NCBI RefSeq assembly: GCF_038002965.1
Contig: NZ_JBBOOE010000001.1
Location: 2,709,001-2,773,000 of the forward strand
Source: Robertmurraya sp. FSL R5-0851
Lineage (GTDB): Bacteria; Bacillota; Bacilli; Bacillales; Cytobacillaceae
DNA: 64,000 bases
Direction: 5' to 3'
In this document: one piece after another, positions 45,873 through 53,690 of the stretch
Numbering within the stretch: the stretch's first letter is position 1
Layout: every line of letters starts with the position of its first letter
Made by a program: the position numbers and the translations under genes
The notes under the pieces: model-generated
Database searches by the model: none
Seen by the model: only the letters and a program-made list of their open reading frames with translations
What the model was told of the DNA's origin: nothing

Positions 45873-46586
45873 ATGGATTTTTCAATTACTCCTTTAGGTG
45901 ATATGGCACTAATGATCGAATTCCATGCAACAGGGTTAAGTGATAGCGCAAATGAATTCGTCCACTCCGCGTATCATTTACTCTTAAAACAGACAGTACC
46001 AGGAATGATCGCTTTAGTTCCTGCGTACACAAGCTTAACGCTTCATTATGAACCTTCTTTCATAAAATCAGATTATCCATATCAGCACATGAAAATGATT
46101 ATTCAAGAATTACTGAGAAAAGGTATTAAAACCGACACTGGACATGGAAATTGTTTTCTTATCCCAGTATGCTATGAACCTCCTTTTTCTTTGGATTTAA
46201 CAGAGGTTGCGCAAGTTCACCACCTAACCGAGGAAGAAGTCATACATTTTCATACAAAGCAAATCTATCAAGTTAGCTTTCTCGGCTTTTCTCCAGGATT
46301 CCCTTTTTTAAGTGGGCTATCTAAAGCAATCGCTACGCCGAGAAAAGAAAATCCAAGAACACTAGTGAAAGCTGGCTCTGTTGGAATTGCTGGTGAACAA
46401 ACGGGAATTTACCCGACCGATAGTCCTGGGGGTTGGCAAATTATTGGTCAGACTCCGATTCGAATTTATGATCCTGAAAAGAAGGAGCCTACATTATTTG
46501 CTCCAGGAGATATGATCCGTTTTTATCCGATAACAGCTAAGCAGTATGACCAACTGGAGGTATCACATGAGTATAACTGTCCTTAA
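45873..46586 (+). CDS. pxpB: 5-oxoprolinase subunit PxpB (KipI-like)
   Basis: A 237-residue protein of the KipI/PxpB family: ITPLGDMALMIEF at the start, VCYEPPFSLDL near 105, HTKQIYQVSFLGFSPGFPFL near 128, and GSVGIAGEQTGIYPTDSPGGW near 170. With PxpC and PxpA it forms the ATP-dependent 5-oxoprolinase that returns 5-oxoproline to glutamate; in B. subtilis the homologue KipI also inhibits KinA. I start at ATG 45873 after AATAGGTGATTCG. It overlaps pxpC by 20 nt. Confidence 0.9.
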   Translation: MDFSITPLGDMALMIEFHATGLSDSANEFVHSAYHLLLKQTVPGMIALVPAYTSLTLHYEPSFIKSDYPYQHMKMIIQELLRKGIKTDTGHGNCFLIPVCYEPPFSLDLTEVAQVHHLTEEEVIHFHTKQIYQVSFLGFSPGFPFLSGLSKAIATPRKENPRTLVKAGSVGIAGEQTGIYPTDSPGGWQIIGQTPIRIYDPEKKEPTLFAPGDMIRFYPITAKQYDQLEVSHEYNCP

Positions 46587-47541
46587 GCCTGGTCTCCTCA
46601 CAACCATTCAAGATCTAGGTCGGTTCCACTATCAAGCCAAGGGGTTTGGCACTTCAGGAGCGCTAGACCTCTACTCTCATCGTCTTGCTAATTGGCTTGT
46701 GGGCAATGAAGAAAACGAAGCAACGATTGAAATCACCCTTATTGGTCCTACTCTACTGTTTCAATGTTCAGCAGTCATTTCAATATGTGGTGCAGACCTA
46801 TCCCCTACTTTAAATGGTATTAAAATAGATAACGGAAGAACTCTTCAGGTTTCAAATGGAGATATTCTCTCATTTTCTACTATTCGAAACGGTAGTCGGG
46901 CGTATCTTGCTGTAAGTGGAGGTATCCATTCACCTTCCAAATTCGGGAGTAGAAGTACAGATATCAGGTCAAAAATCGGAGGACAATATGGGAGACCCTT
47001 AAAAGCTAAAGATCGATTATTGATTCCATCAAGTTATTTATTACATCGTATCCAATGGAAGCTCTCCCCTGAATTACATAATCATGTGACGGAAAATAGA
47101 AAAGTACGATTTACAAAAGGAAAGCAATTCGACCTATTTACTAACAGTAGTCACCAAGCGTTTATCTCGTCTGACTATCAAATCAATAAAGATTCAAATC
47201 GAATGGGAATCCGACTAAATGGACCTCCTCTTCAATTACAAACAAAGAAGGAGCTTATTACTGAAGGAGTGGCACACGGATCTGTTCAAGTTCCTCCAAA
47301 CGGGCAACCTATCATCCTTCTATCTGATAGACAAACAACTGGAGGGTACCCGAAAATAGCACAAATCGCATCCGCAGACCTCCCTTACCTAGCACAAAAA
47401 AAACCAGGAGAAATGGTAAGTTTTGAAGAGATCACCTTACAAGAATCCCAAAAATTATATGGTAGGATGAATCATCTTATGCGGGTTCAAAAGACCATCA
47501 TTAAAGAAGGATTAAAAGGAGTGATTCAACATGGAAGTTGA
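46567..47541 (+). CDS. pxpC: 5-oxoprolinase subunit PxpC (KipA-like)
   Basis: A 324-residue protein of the biotin-dependent carboxyltransferase-like family: ITVLKPGLLTTIQDLGR at the start, GFGTSGALDLYSHRLANWL near 26, and GVAHGSVQVPPNGQPIILLSD near 230. It partners PxpB. ATG 46567 follows ACTGGAGGTATCAC, inside the end of pxpB, and its own end overlaps pxpA by 11 nt; the three are therefore tightly coupled. Confidence 0.9.
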   Translation: MSITVLKPGLLTTIQDLGRFHYQAKGFGTSGALDLYSHRLANWLVGNEENEATIEITLIGPTLLFQCSAVISICGADLSPTLNGIKIDNGRTLQVSNGDILSFSTIRNGSRAYLAVSGGIHSPSKFGSRSTDIRSKIGGQYGRPLKAKDRLLIPSSYLLHRIQWKLSPELHNHVTENRKVRFTKGKQFDLFTNSSHQAFISSDYQINKDSNRMGIRLNGPPLQLQTKKELITEGVAHGSVQVPPNGQPIILLSDRQTTGGYPKIAQIASADLPYLAQKKPGEMVSFEEITLQESQKLYGRMNHLMRVQKTIIKEGLKGVIQHGS

Positions 47542-48286
47542 TCTGAATTGTGATTTAGGCGAAAGCTTTGGTGTATATAAGCTTGGAAATGACCAAGAAA
47601 TGATGAAATATATCACTTCGGCTAATATCGCTTGCGGTTTTCATGCAGGCGACCCAATTACTATGAGAGAAGCTGTTTTATTATCCTTAACGAATGGGGT
47701 ATCTATAGGAGCGCACCCAGGCTTAGCTGATTTAAGAGGATTTGGTCGGAGAAATATACAAATCTCTCCAAAGGATGCCTATCATGATGTTATATATCAA
47801 ATCGGTGCATTAGATGCATTTGTCAAATCCGAGGGTGGTGTATTACGACATGTAAAACCTCATGGGGCCTTATATAATTTATGCGCTGAGGATGCGACAC
47901 TCTCTGAGGCTGTTGTAGAAGCTGTCTACCGGGTGAATCCTGACTTATACTTGTATGGATTAAGCGGAAGTAAATTAATTGAAGCAGGAAGAAAATTGGG
48001 TCTTAAAACCGTGAATGAGGTGTTTGCCGACCGAGCATACTTGGAAAACGGTACACTTGCTCCAAGGCATATGGAAGGTGCCGTCATTAGCGACGAAAAT
48101 ACATCCATACATCAAGTGCTTCAGCTTGTTCTTGAAAAGAGGGTAAAAACCATTACAGGGAGTGAGATTCCACTACAGGCAGACTCTATTTGCTTACATG
48201 GTGACGGGAACAAAGCCGTTGAAATGGCAAAAATAATCTCTTCCACGCTTAAAAACAAAGGAGTAATTTTAAAACCCTTCTTATAA
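47531..48286 (+). CDS. pxpA: 5-oxoprolinase subunit PxpA (LamB/YcsF family)
   Basis: A 251-residue protein with the LamB/YcsF hallmarks: VDLNCDLGESFGVYKLGND at residue 3, ANIACGFHAGDP near 36, GAHPGLADLRGFGRR near 60, and VKPHGALYNL near 107. It is the catalytic-type subunit of 5-oxoprolinase with PxpB/C. The gene order B-C-A and overlaps indicate stoichiometric production. The tandem cyclotransferase at 36.3 kb may be a source of 5-oxoproline. Confidence 0.93.
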   Translation: MEVDLNCDLGESFGVYKLGNDQEMMKYITSANIACGFHAGDPITMREAVLLSLTNGVSIGAHPGLADLRGFGRRNIQISPKDAYHDVIYQIGALDAFVKSEGGVLRHVKPHGALYNLCAEDATLSEAVVEAVYRVNPDLYLYGLSGSKLIEAGRKLGLKTVNEVFADRAYLENGTLAPRHMEGAVISDENTSIHQVLQLVLEKRVKTITGSEIPLQADSICLHGDGNKAVEMAKIISSTLKNKGVILKPFL

Positions 48287-48293
48287 CAAAAAA

Positions 48294-48318
48294 GAAGCGC
48301 AATTTATCCGTGCGCTTC
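48294..48318 (+). terminator. weak terminator after pxpA
   Basis: GAAGCGCA / TGCGCTTC stem; the T-run is on the minus strand (TTCTTTTTTG), so it may mainly serve the convergent comFB-like transcript. Confidence 0.5.
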
Positions 48319-48390
48319 CTTACTCTGCAAGTGATTCCTTTAGGAAAAGCATCTCTTCCTCCGTTTTAGCGATCTTCAACAATTGTGTGT

Positions 48391-48663
48391 TTAGTGTTTC
48401 GGATACTTTCCAACAACGTGAATGGCTGAGATAATTTTTTTATTAATCCATTTTCGATTCTCTATTGTGTTAAGTGTTTCATATACCATTTTTCTACCTT
48501 CCTCTGTTGTTACATAGTGACTAGGGAGGTTGTTTAAACTAAGTGCGATAACATCATTTCTACATTTATCACATTTACAAAATGTTTGATAATCAGGTCC
48601 AACCATACACATGGTGACTAAGGCGATTACAATTTCCTCCATAACATTAACATAATTTTTCAT
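48391..48663 (-). CDS. ComFB-like late competence protein
   Basis: A 90-residue protein with the ComFB signature: VNVMEEIVIALVTMCM near residue 5, four Cys including CKCDKC near 30, and NDVIALSLNNLPSHYVTTEEG near 37. In B. subtilis comFB lies between comFA and comFC; here it stands alone. Relatives in cyanobacteria bind cyclic nucleotides such as c-di-GMP and cAMP, so a second-messenger role is possible. The Cys group would suit zinc binding. A 'MEEIV' context and GGCGGAGTGGACGA ribosome site support ATG 48663. Confidence 0.72.
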   Translation of the reverse strand: MKNYVNVMEEIVIALVTMCMVGPDYQTFCKCDKCRNDVIALSLNNLPSHYVTTEEGRKMVYETLNTIENRKWINKKIISAIHVVGKYPKH

Positions 48664-48732
48664 TCGTCCACTCCGCCTTATTAAAGAAAAATTGCCAAAC
48701 TCTATAGATACTTATTGTAACAGGAGATTCCT

Positions 48733-49680
48733 ATGATTCGTATGATTGGCATTACAAAAGATTTTACCATAAAAGATATTAGTTTCCGTCATTTTAATCC
48801 TAACGAATGGATTTGGTATTGGATTGATTTCAATCAGCCAAGTGAGGAAGAAACGATTTATTTACAGGACCCTTTGCAATTTCATCCCCTCGCTATTGAA
48901 GATTGTGTTAATAAGCTTCAGCGACCTAAGCTGGACTATTATGATCAGCATACCTTTTATGTTACCCATCGCTTAGGTGAGGGAAGCCTAGAAAAGGAAG
49001 AAATTAATTTTTTTGTTGAAAAGCAATTTATAGTTACCTATCACCATTTACCGTCACCAGAGATTGATCAGGTTTGGGAGCAATTAATTCATTCACGCAA
49101 GATCAAGGACTGGAATCCTTATTTAGTGTTCTACTATGTGCTCGATAAGATTGTTGACAATTATTTCTCCTTTTTATATGAGATTGAAGATACTTTAAAT
49201 GACATAGAAGACAATTCGAATCATTTATCAATGGAGAAACTGCTTGATCAGTTGTTTGAGACAAGACACGATTTATTAAGCCTACGACATACGATTATTC
49301 CCATGCGAGATCTTCTTTACCGAATGTTAAACTCGCACAGACTAGAAACCATTCAAGGGAAAAAAGAGTATTTTGCAGATATATATGATCACTTGCTGAA
49401 ACTATCTGAAATGATTGATGCAAACCGGGAAATCACTGCTGATATACGCGATAGCTATATTTCATATAACTCCCACCAAACCAATCGAGTAATGAAGGTA
49501 CTTACAGTTATTACAACTATTTTCATGCCACTTACCTTTATCGCAGGGATATATGGAATGAATTTTGAACATATGCCAGAACTCAGGTGGGAATACGGAT
49601 ACTTTCTTATACTTTTCATTATGCTTATCATTGGGGGAGGTATGTATATTTGGTTTAAACGGAAGGGTTGGTTTCGATAA
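48733..49680 (+). CDS. corA: CorA-like Mg2+/divalent cation channel (YfjQ-like)
   Basis: A 315-residue protein with a large cytoplasmic N-terminal domain (about 1-250) and two C-terminal membrane helices (about 253-275 and 285-305). The channel signature YGMNFEHMPE (GMN) follows the first helix near residue 276. CorA pentamers take up Mg2+ down the membrane potential. CAGGAGATTCCT precedes the ATG. Monocistronic with its own terminator. Confidence 0.93.
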   Translation: MIRMIGITKDFTIKDISFRHFNPNEWIWYWIDFNQPSEEETIYLQDPLQFHPLAIEDCVNKLQRPKLDYYDQHTFYVTHRLGEGSLEKEEINFFVEKQFIVTYHHLPSPEIDQVWEQLIHSRKIKDWNPYLVFYYVLDKIVDNYFSFLYEIEDTLNDIEDNSNHLSMEKLLDQLFETRHDLLSLRHTIIPMRDLLYRMLNSHRLETIQGKKEYFADIYDHLLKLSEMIDANREITADIRDSYISYNSHQTNRVMKVLTVITTIFMPLTFIAGIYGMNFEHMPELRWEYGYFLILFIMLIIGGGMYIWFKRKGWFR

Positions 49681-49685
49681 ATGGT

Positions 49686-49719
49686 AAATTCCCCAGTTGT
49701 AGCTGGGGAATTTGTTTTA
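49686..49719 (+). terminator. terminator, corA / DUF1232 gene
   Basis: AAATTCCCCAG / CTGGGGAATTT perfect stem followed by GTTTT, between convergent genes. Confidence 0.8.
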
Positions 49720-50007
49720 GATGATTTTTTTATCATTTAGATTGTATTTTTCTTGTAACCATGGAGGAGCCGTTTTGACTAGTCTTTGTAGGATGAAGGT
49801 TGTGAATAATAAATCATCCGTAAACCCAAAAATGGCAAATATATCTGGAATCACATCCATTGGCAATAAGAGATAACCAATAATAAGTGCTATTGGCCAG
49901 GCCTTATGTTTGAATGATATATCTCGTGAAAAATAAAACTCTCTAATGAAGGGTAAGAATCTCCAAAATTTGACCACAAATGCTACTCTTCTCCAAGCTT
50001 TTTTCAT
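49717..50007 (-). CDS. DUF1232 (YkvA-like) membrane protein
   Basis: A 96-residue protein. The DUF1232 core is present: AWPIALIIGYLLLPMDVIPDIF near residues 36-57 and GFTDDLLFTTFIL near 60; the PxDxIPD loop between helices defines the family. Function is unknown. It follows a Spo0M-like gene by 24 nt and both lie behind the Mn2+ riboswitch, so it may be controlled by manganese. Confidence 0.85.
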   Translation of the reverse strand: MKKAWRRVAFVVKFWRFLPFIREFYFSRDISFKHKAWPIALIIGYLLLPMDVIPDIFAIFGFTDDLLFTTFILQRLVKTAPPWLQEKYNLNDKKII

Positions 50008-50031
50008 ACTCGATTCCCCTTCCTAAAGCTC

Positions 50032-50418
50032 TTACTGGATATGAATTAGATCTTGATCCTCACTTTTTACTCCTGCATCAAATATCATCTTAGTTTTAAA
50101 TCGATACTTGATCGTTGAAGAAGATTTTTCAAGTTTATCTGGTAAGGTAAATCTGAAATTTAATTGATTTTGTTCTTGAGATTCAATCATTTGTGTAGTA
50201 TAAATCGTTGAGCTCTCAATGATTACCTCTTGGTTTTCCTCTTCATTCTTCATCACTAAATCACATTCAATTCTTTTTAACTGCTGCTCAATCGTTCCTC
50301 CTTGAATATGAAAATGTCCAGTGACACACTCCCCTGGTTGAAACTTTGTATGATCCAGCTTTAAGTCTATCGTAGCTGATCCAATTCCTAATAATGACAT
50401 ATACTTTCTCAAAATCAT
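50032..50418 (-). CDS. short Spo0M-like (arrestin-fold) protein
   Basis: A 128-residue protein matching only the N-terminal half of Spo0M: GIGSATIDLKLDHTKFQPGE near residue 11, VTGHFHIQGG near 32, and a beta-sandwich ending DLIHIQ. Spo0M of B. subtilis is about 258 aa, has an arrestin-like fold and affects sporulation and cell division. The start may be ATG 50418 or the later ATG 50400 (MSLLGIGS), which fits Spo0M better. It is the first gene after the manganese riboswitch, an association I do not know from other genomes. Confidence 0.72.
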   Translation of the reverse strand: MILRKYMSLLGIGSATIDLKLDHTKFQPGECVTGHFHIQGGTIEQQLKRIECDLVMKNEEENQEVIIESSTIYTTQMIESQEQNQLNFRFTLPDKLEKSSSTIKYRFKTKMIFDAGVKSEDQDLIHIQ

Positions 50419-50484
50419 CGTTTTCCAATCCCCTCAATATTTTTTAGTTACCCTTATCCTTATCCTATTATCAATAAAATAAAA

Positions 50485-50544
50485 ATGGACCTTACCTTGG
50501 AGGTAAAGACCATAAATAAAGACCTTTACCATTTGGTAAAGGTC
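50485..50544 (-). terminator. Mn2+-riboswitch expression platform (two competing hairpins)
   Basis: Four mutually complementary segments follow the aptamer. One fold gives GACCTTTACC/GGTAAAGGTC plus a terminator ATGGTCTTTACCT/AGGTAAGGTCCAT with TTTTTATTTT. The other pairs GGTAAAG with CTTTACC of the next segment and breaks the terminator. Confidence 0.75.
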
Positions 50545-50634
50545 TTGCTAACAACAGAAATATGTGTTGCCAACAAAGCCGAGAGTTTCCTCTGAAGTGA
50601 CGACTCTGCTGTAAAAGCTACTCCCCTTTAGGAG
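50535..50634 (-). promoter_or_regulatory. yybP-ykoY manganese riboswitch aptamer
   Basis: On the minus strand the aptamer starts CTAAAGGGGAGTAGC and ends GCAAGACCTTTACC, the two conserved ends of the yybP-ykoY element, with GTCGTCAC and CTCGGCTTTGTTGG between. The P1 helix AAAGG/CCTTT encloses it. This class binds Mn2+ and usually turns on Mn exporters when Mn is high. A TTGACA with TAAAAT 18 nt later (about 50690-50660) should be the promoter. The gene behind it is Spo0M-like. Confidence 0.88.
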
Positions 50635-50691
50635 ATATTATAAAATTTATATACTAATTTTATGTTATTTTCCTTAATTTTGTCAATCTTT

Positions 50692-51759
50692 TTATAATGG
50701 AATTTCTAAAACAATCTTTGTCCCTTTACCAGGAGAGGAATGAATATGAACTTCCCCTTTTACCGCACGGGCACGTTCCTCCATACTAAATAATCCAACT
50801 CCCCTAGTAACGTTTGAAGGATCAAATCCTTGTCCATTATCTTCAATAATCACTCGAACCTCTTGCTCTATCTCCCGAATAATAATGGAAACTTGCTCCG
50901 CATTTGCATATTTTTGAATATTGATCAATGCTTCCTGAAGAATACGATAAATAGTAATTTCCTTATTCGATGAAAGCCGCTGTTGTAAAAAGCAATCAAA
51001 TTGAACATCAATCTGGTAATTCTCTGAAAAACGAGTTAAATAGGAACGAATGGCAGGTAATAGACCAAGGTCATCGAGCACAGACGGTCTTAATTCTTGG
51101 GATATTTTTCTGACTTCTTCAATAAGTTCGGTTGCTTCTTTTTGAAGTATATCAAGTAAGGGGTGCTCTAGTTGCGATTGTAAAATATTTATTGAAATTA
51201 AATGACTATACAGATTTTGCCCGATCCCATCATGAAGATTTCTTGAGAGCCTTTTTCTTTCGTCTTCTTGTACCTCGATGATCTTTGTCATCATACTTTG
51301 TAACTCTTCTTCTACTTTTTTTCTTTCTGTGACCTCATGACGGATTGCTAAATACTGATACGGCTTTCCATTTGCACCTAGAAATGGAACAATGGTCGTG
51401 TCTACCCAATAATATGTACCATCTTTTGCACGATTTTTTATTTCTCCATTCCATACTTCACCAGATGATATGGTTTTCCATAGGTCTTTAAAGAAGGACT
51501 TCGGATGAAAGCCTGAATTAATAATTCGATGATCTGAACCGATCAGTTCTTCCCTAGAGTACTTAGAAATTAGAGAAAACTTATCATTTACATACGTAAT
51601 ACGACCTTTAGCATCTGTAATTGCTACGATAGATGAGGAGTCTAGTGCAAATTTGAAATCCGTTAATTCTTGAACAGATTTTTGTAGTTCTTCAGATAGT
51701 TCATTAAGAGGATTAGGTGAGTGATGATTTTCGGTGATGATCCTCGATTGATCCTTCAA
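50692..51759 (-). CDS. PAS domain histidine kinase, HisKA_3 type (NreB-like)
   Basis: A 355-residue soluble kinase: a PAS domain (about 33-148), a HisKA_3 helix with phospho-acceptor LSRNLHDGIGQNLYS near 175, and HATPase (ILQEALINIQKYANAEQV; IEDNGQGFD; GVGLFSMEERA). The PAS has no Cys set for the Fe-S cluster of staphylococcal NreB and instead resembles the PAS domains of the kinase at 13-15 kb. It is the last gene of the Nre-like group and, with the kinase at 52959, one of two that could phosphorylate the NreC-like regulator. Confidence 0.85.
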   Translation of the reverse strand: MKDQSRIITENHHSPNPLNELSEELQKSVQELTDFKFALDSSSIVAITDAKGRITYVNDKFSLISKYSREELIGSDHRIINSGFHPKSFFKDLWKTISSGEVWNGEIKNRAKDGTYYWVDTTIVPFLGANGKPYQYLAIRHEVTERKKVEEELQSMMTKIIEVQEDERKRLSRNLHDGIGQNLYSHLISINILQSQLEHPLLDILQKEATELIEEVRKISQELRPSVLDDLGLLPAIRSYLTRFSENYQIDVQFDCFLQQRLSSNKEITIYRILQEALINIQKYANAEQVSIIIREIEQEVRVIIEDNGQGFDPSNVTRGVGLFSMEERARAVKGEVHIHSSPGKGTKIVLEIPL

Positions 51760-51785
51760 CTCTATAGCCTCCCTCTAGAATTCTT

Positions 51786-52241
51786 TCACAACTTTTCCAT
51801 TGTTAGAAATTTTATAAGATCGTTTGCAGCTTTTTCAACTAACTTTTTTTCATCGTCACTGATGCATGTTTCCGACCTAAATCCTACAAGCAATACACCT
51901 TTAGGTATGCCATTGATTAGTATAGGTAAAGCATAAGCATAAATCAGTTTTTCTGCTAACAGGATAGGATACTCTAAAGCTTTTCCTAGTATATTCTGTG
52001 GAAAATATTTTATCTCCATGGGTCTTCCGGTAGATAGCACCCTACCGGCAATTCCTTTCCCATACCTTAAGGTGATTCTTTCATATTTATCATTGCTATT
52101 CCCGGAAGCAAATTTCCAGCCAATATTCGGTCCTTTGCTCTCTTGAAAAGCTAAACCAACAAAGTCACATTCAATCGTTTCTTGAAGCTGTTCGCAAGCC
52201 TGTTTCATGTATGTCTGATTGTACAAGTTATCCATATCCAT
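51786..52241 (-). CDS. nreA: GAF domain nitrate-sensor-like protein (NreA-like)
   Basis: A 151-residue single GAF domain: CDFVGLAFQESKGPNIGWKFASGN near residue 24 and GKGIAGRVLSTGRPM near 63, GVLLVGFRSE near 116. Size and sequence match NreA, which binds nitrate and inhibits the kinase NreB in Staphylococcus. Placement between an NreC-like regulator and a kinase supports nitrate sensing. I start at ATG 52241 (MDMDNLYN) as AAAGGA is well spaced before it. Confidence 0.8.
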   Translation of the reverse strand: MDMDNLYNQTYMKQACEQLQETIECDFVGLAFQESKGPNIGWKFASGNSNDKYERITLRYGKGIAGRVLSTGRPMEIKYFPQNILGKALEYPILLAEKLIYAYALPILINGIPKGVLLVGFRSETCISDDEKKLVEKAANDLIKFLTMEKL

Positions 52242-52253
52242 TGAATACATCCT

Positions 52254-52907
52254 TTACATTCCATAGCCTAGCAAGCCTTTTTTAAGTGCAAATGCAACTA
52301 GTTCAGGTCTAGTTTTCATCTGGAGCTTTTCCATAAGATTTCCTTTATGTGTTTCAACTGTTTTAACAGAAATGGTCAATTTTTCTGCAATTTCTTTATT
52401 GGCATAACCCTTTGCAATTAAAGTTAATACTTCTCTTTCTCTATCAGAAAGAAGACTAAATGTATCATGATTCCCTTGTTTTGCGCTGTCGATATACTCT
52501 TCCATTAGCCTTTTCGTGGCCGATGGATGTAAGTACGCATCACCTTTTGCAACCATTTTTATGGCTCCTAACAATTCATCATGTGGTGCGCTTTTCAAAA
52601 TACATCCTGAAGCACCCGCTTGAATCGCCCGAAATAAATACTCTTCATCATCATGCATCGTTAAAATAAGGATTTGTACGTTTGGCAGAAGCTTTTTTAG
52701 CTCTGATGTCGCTGATAGCCCATCCTTGCCGTGTGGCATGCTTAAGTCCATTACGACAACATCTGGCTTTAGCTCTTGGGCTAACTGAATCCCTTCGTTT
52801 CCCTCAGATGCCTCTCCTACCACTTCCATTTCTCGATGGTTGCTTAAAAGCATTTTTAATCCCATTCTAACGACAGCATGATCATCACATAAAATTATTT
52901 TAATCAA
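52254..52907 (-). CDS. nreC: NarL/NreC-family response regulator
   Basis: A 217-residue regulator: receiver (acidic CDDH near residue 8, phospho-Asp in VVVMDLSMPHGKDG near 55, Lys in KSAPHDE near 105) and a C-terminal LuxR HTH (LSDREREVLTLIAKGYANKEIAEKL near 152). It probably starts at TTG 52907 (MIKIILCDDH), which gives the usual 217 aa. The upstream ribosome site is an unusual run of nine G (52914-52922). It should activate narK and the reductase genes when nitrate is present. Confidence 0.88.
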   Translation of the reverse strand: MIKIILCDDHAVVRMGLKMLLSNHREMEVVGEASEGNEGIQLAQELKPDVVVMDLSMPHGKDGLSATSELKKLLPNVQILILTMHDDEEYLFRAIQAGASGCILKSAPHDELLGAIKMVAKGDAYLHPSATKRLMEEYIDSAKQGNHDTFSLLSDREREVLTLIAKGYANKEIAEKLTISVKTVETHKGNLMEKLQMKTRPELVAFALKKGLLGYGM

Positions 52908-52958
52908 GGTAAGCCCCCCCCCATGACTTCTTAAAAGGATCATCCTTATATCCTTTTA

Positions 52959-53606
52959 TTATAGCGGTAAAAGAACATCAATTGTAGTCCCTACCCCTAT
53001 TTCAGAAGTTATCACGCATTGGCCCCCAATTAAATTTATACGCTCTTGCATTGCAGCTAATCCACTTGAACGCTGCATTTCATTTTCAACATTAAAACCT
53101 TTTCCATTGTCCTTTATTGTCATTTTTAATTTTTCTTCTCCAAATGAGAAATCGAGCTGCACAAAATGCGTGTCCGCATATTTTGCTACATTCCCTAACG
53201 CCTCTTGACATACTCGAAAAAGGGATATTTTATGCGGTTCTGCCAAATTCGGCTCCTCTCCCTCAATATCGAGGTCGACTAATATTCCGTAGGTTGACGT
53301 AAACATCCGTAAATAGCTTTTCATTGCTGGTACTAACCCAAGTGTTGTTAACGTAGGAGGATGAAGCTCTACTGACAAAAGTCGAACTTCCTGTATTGTT
53401 TTTTCAAGTAATTCACTCATTTCATTCACATATGATTTCAGATTTGAACTGTTTAAGGTCTGTTCAATAAATTGAAGCCCAGTATACATACTATAGAGGG
53501 TTTGCCCAACACCTTCATGAAGCTCAAGTGCAATACGTTTAATTTCTTCTTCTTGTGATTGGATAATGTATGAGCTAATTTGATTTTTCGTCGGTGAATT
53601 TTTCAT
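52959..53606 (-). CDS. sensorless HisKA_3 histidine kinase
   Basis: A 215-residue kinase core with no input domain: phospho-acceptor in RIALELHEGVGQTLYS near residue 26, HATPase motifs FRVCQEALGNVAKYADTHF, IKDNGKGF and SSGLAAMQERINL. It is close to the catalytic half of NreB-type kinases but starts only 20 residues before the His box. It may be driven by the NreA-like GAF protein or by another protein, or may be a phosphatase. It lies 85 nt after narK, with a hairpin between. Confidence 0.82.
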   Translation of the reverse strand: MKNSPTKNQISSYIIQSQEEEIKRIALELHEGVGQTLYSMYTGLQFIEQTLNSSNLKSYVNEMSELLEKTIQEVRLLSVELHPPTLTTLGLVPAMKSYLRMFTSTYGILVDLDIEGEEPNLAEPHKISLFRVCQEALGNVAKYADTHFVQLDFSFGEEKLKMTIKDNGKGFNVENEMQRSSGLAAMQERINLIGGQCVITSEIGVGTTIDVLLPL

Positions 53607-53646
53607 TAGGTACTTCCCCCTAACCTATAAATATAGATAGACACAT

Positions 53647-53683
53647 ACCCCATCATTGTATGAAAACAAACGATGGGGCATAT
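53647..53683 (-). terminator. hairpin between narK and the kinase
   Basis: CCCCATC pairs with GATGGGG, with further pairs inside; no T-run, so it may attenuate or stabilise rather than end transcription. Confidence 0.5.
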
Positions 53684-53690
53684 GCCTTGA

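Noticed and set aside
48318..48390. Short minus-strand frame after the ComFB-like gene ending KTEEEMLFLKESLAE
   Set aside because: It begins just after stop codons inside the ComFB gene; the only ATG with a ribosome site gives ten residues, so I do not call a gene.
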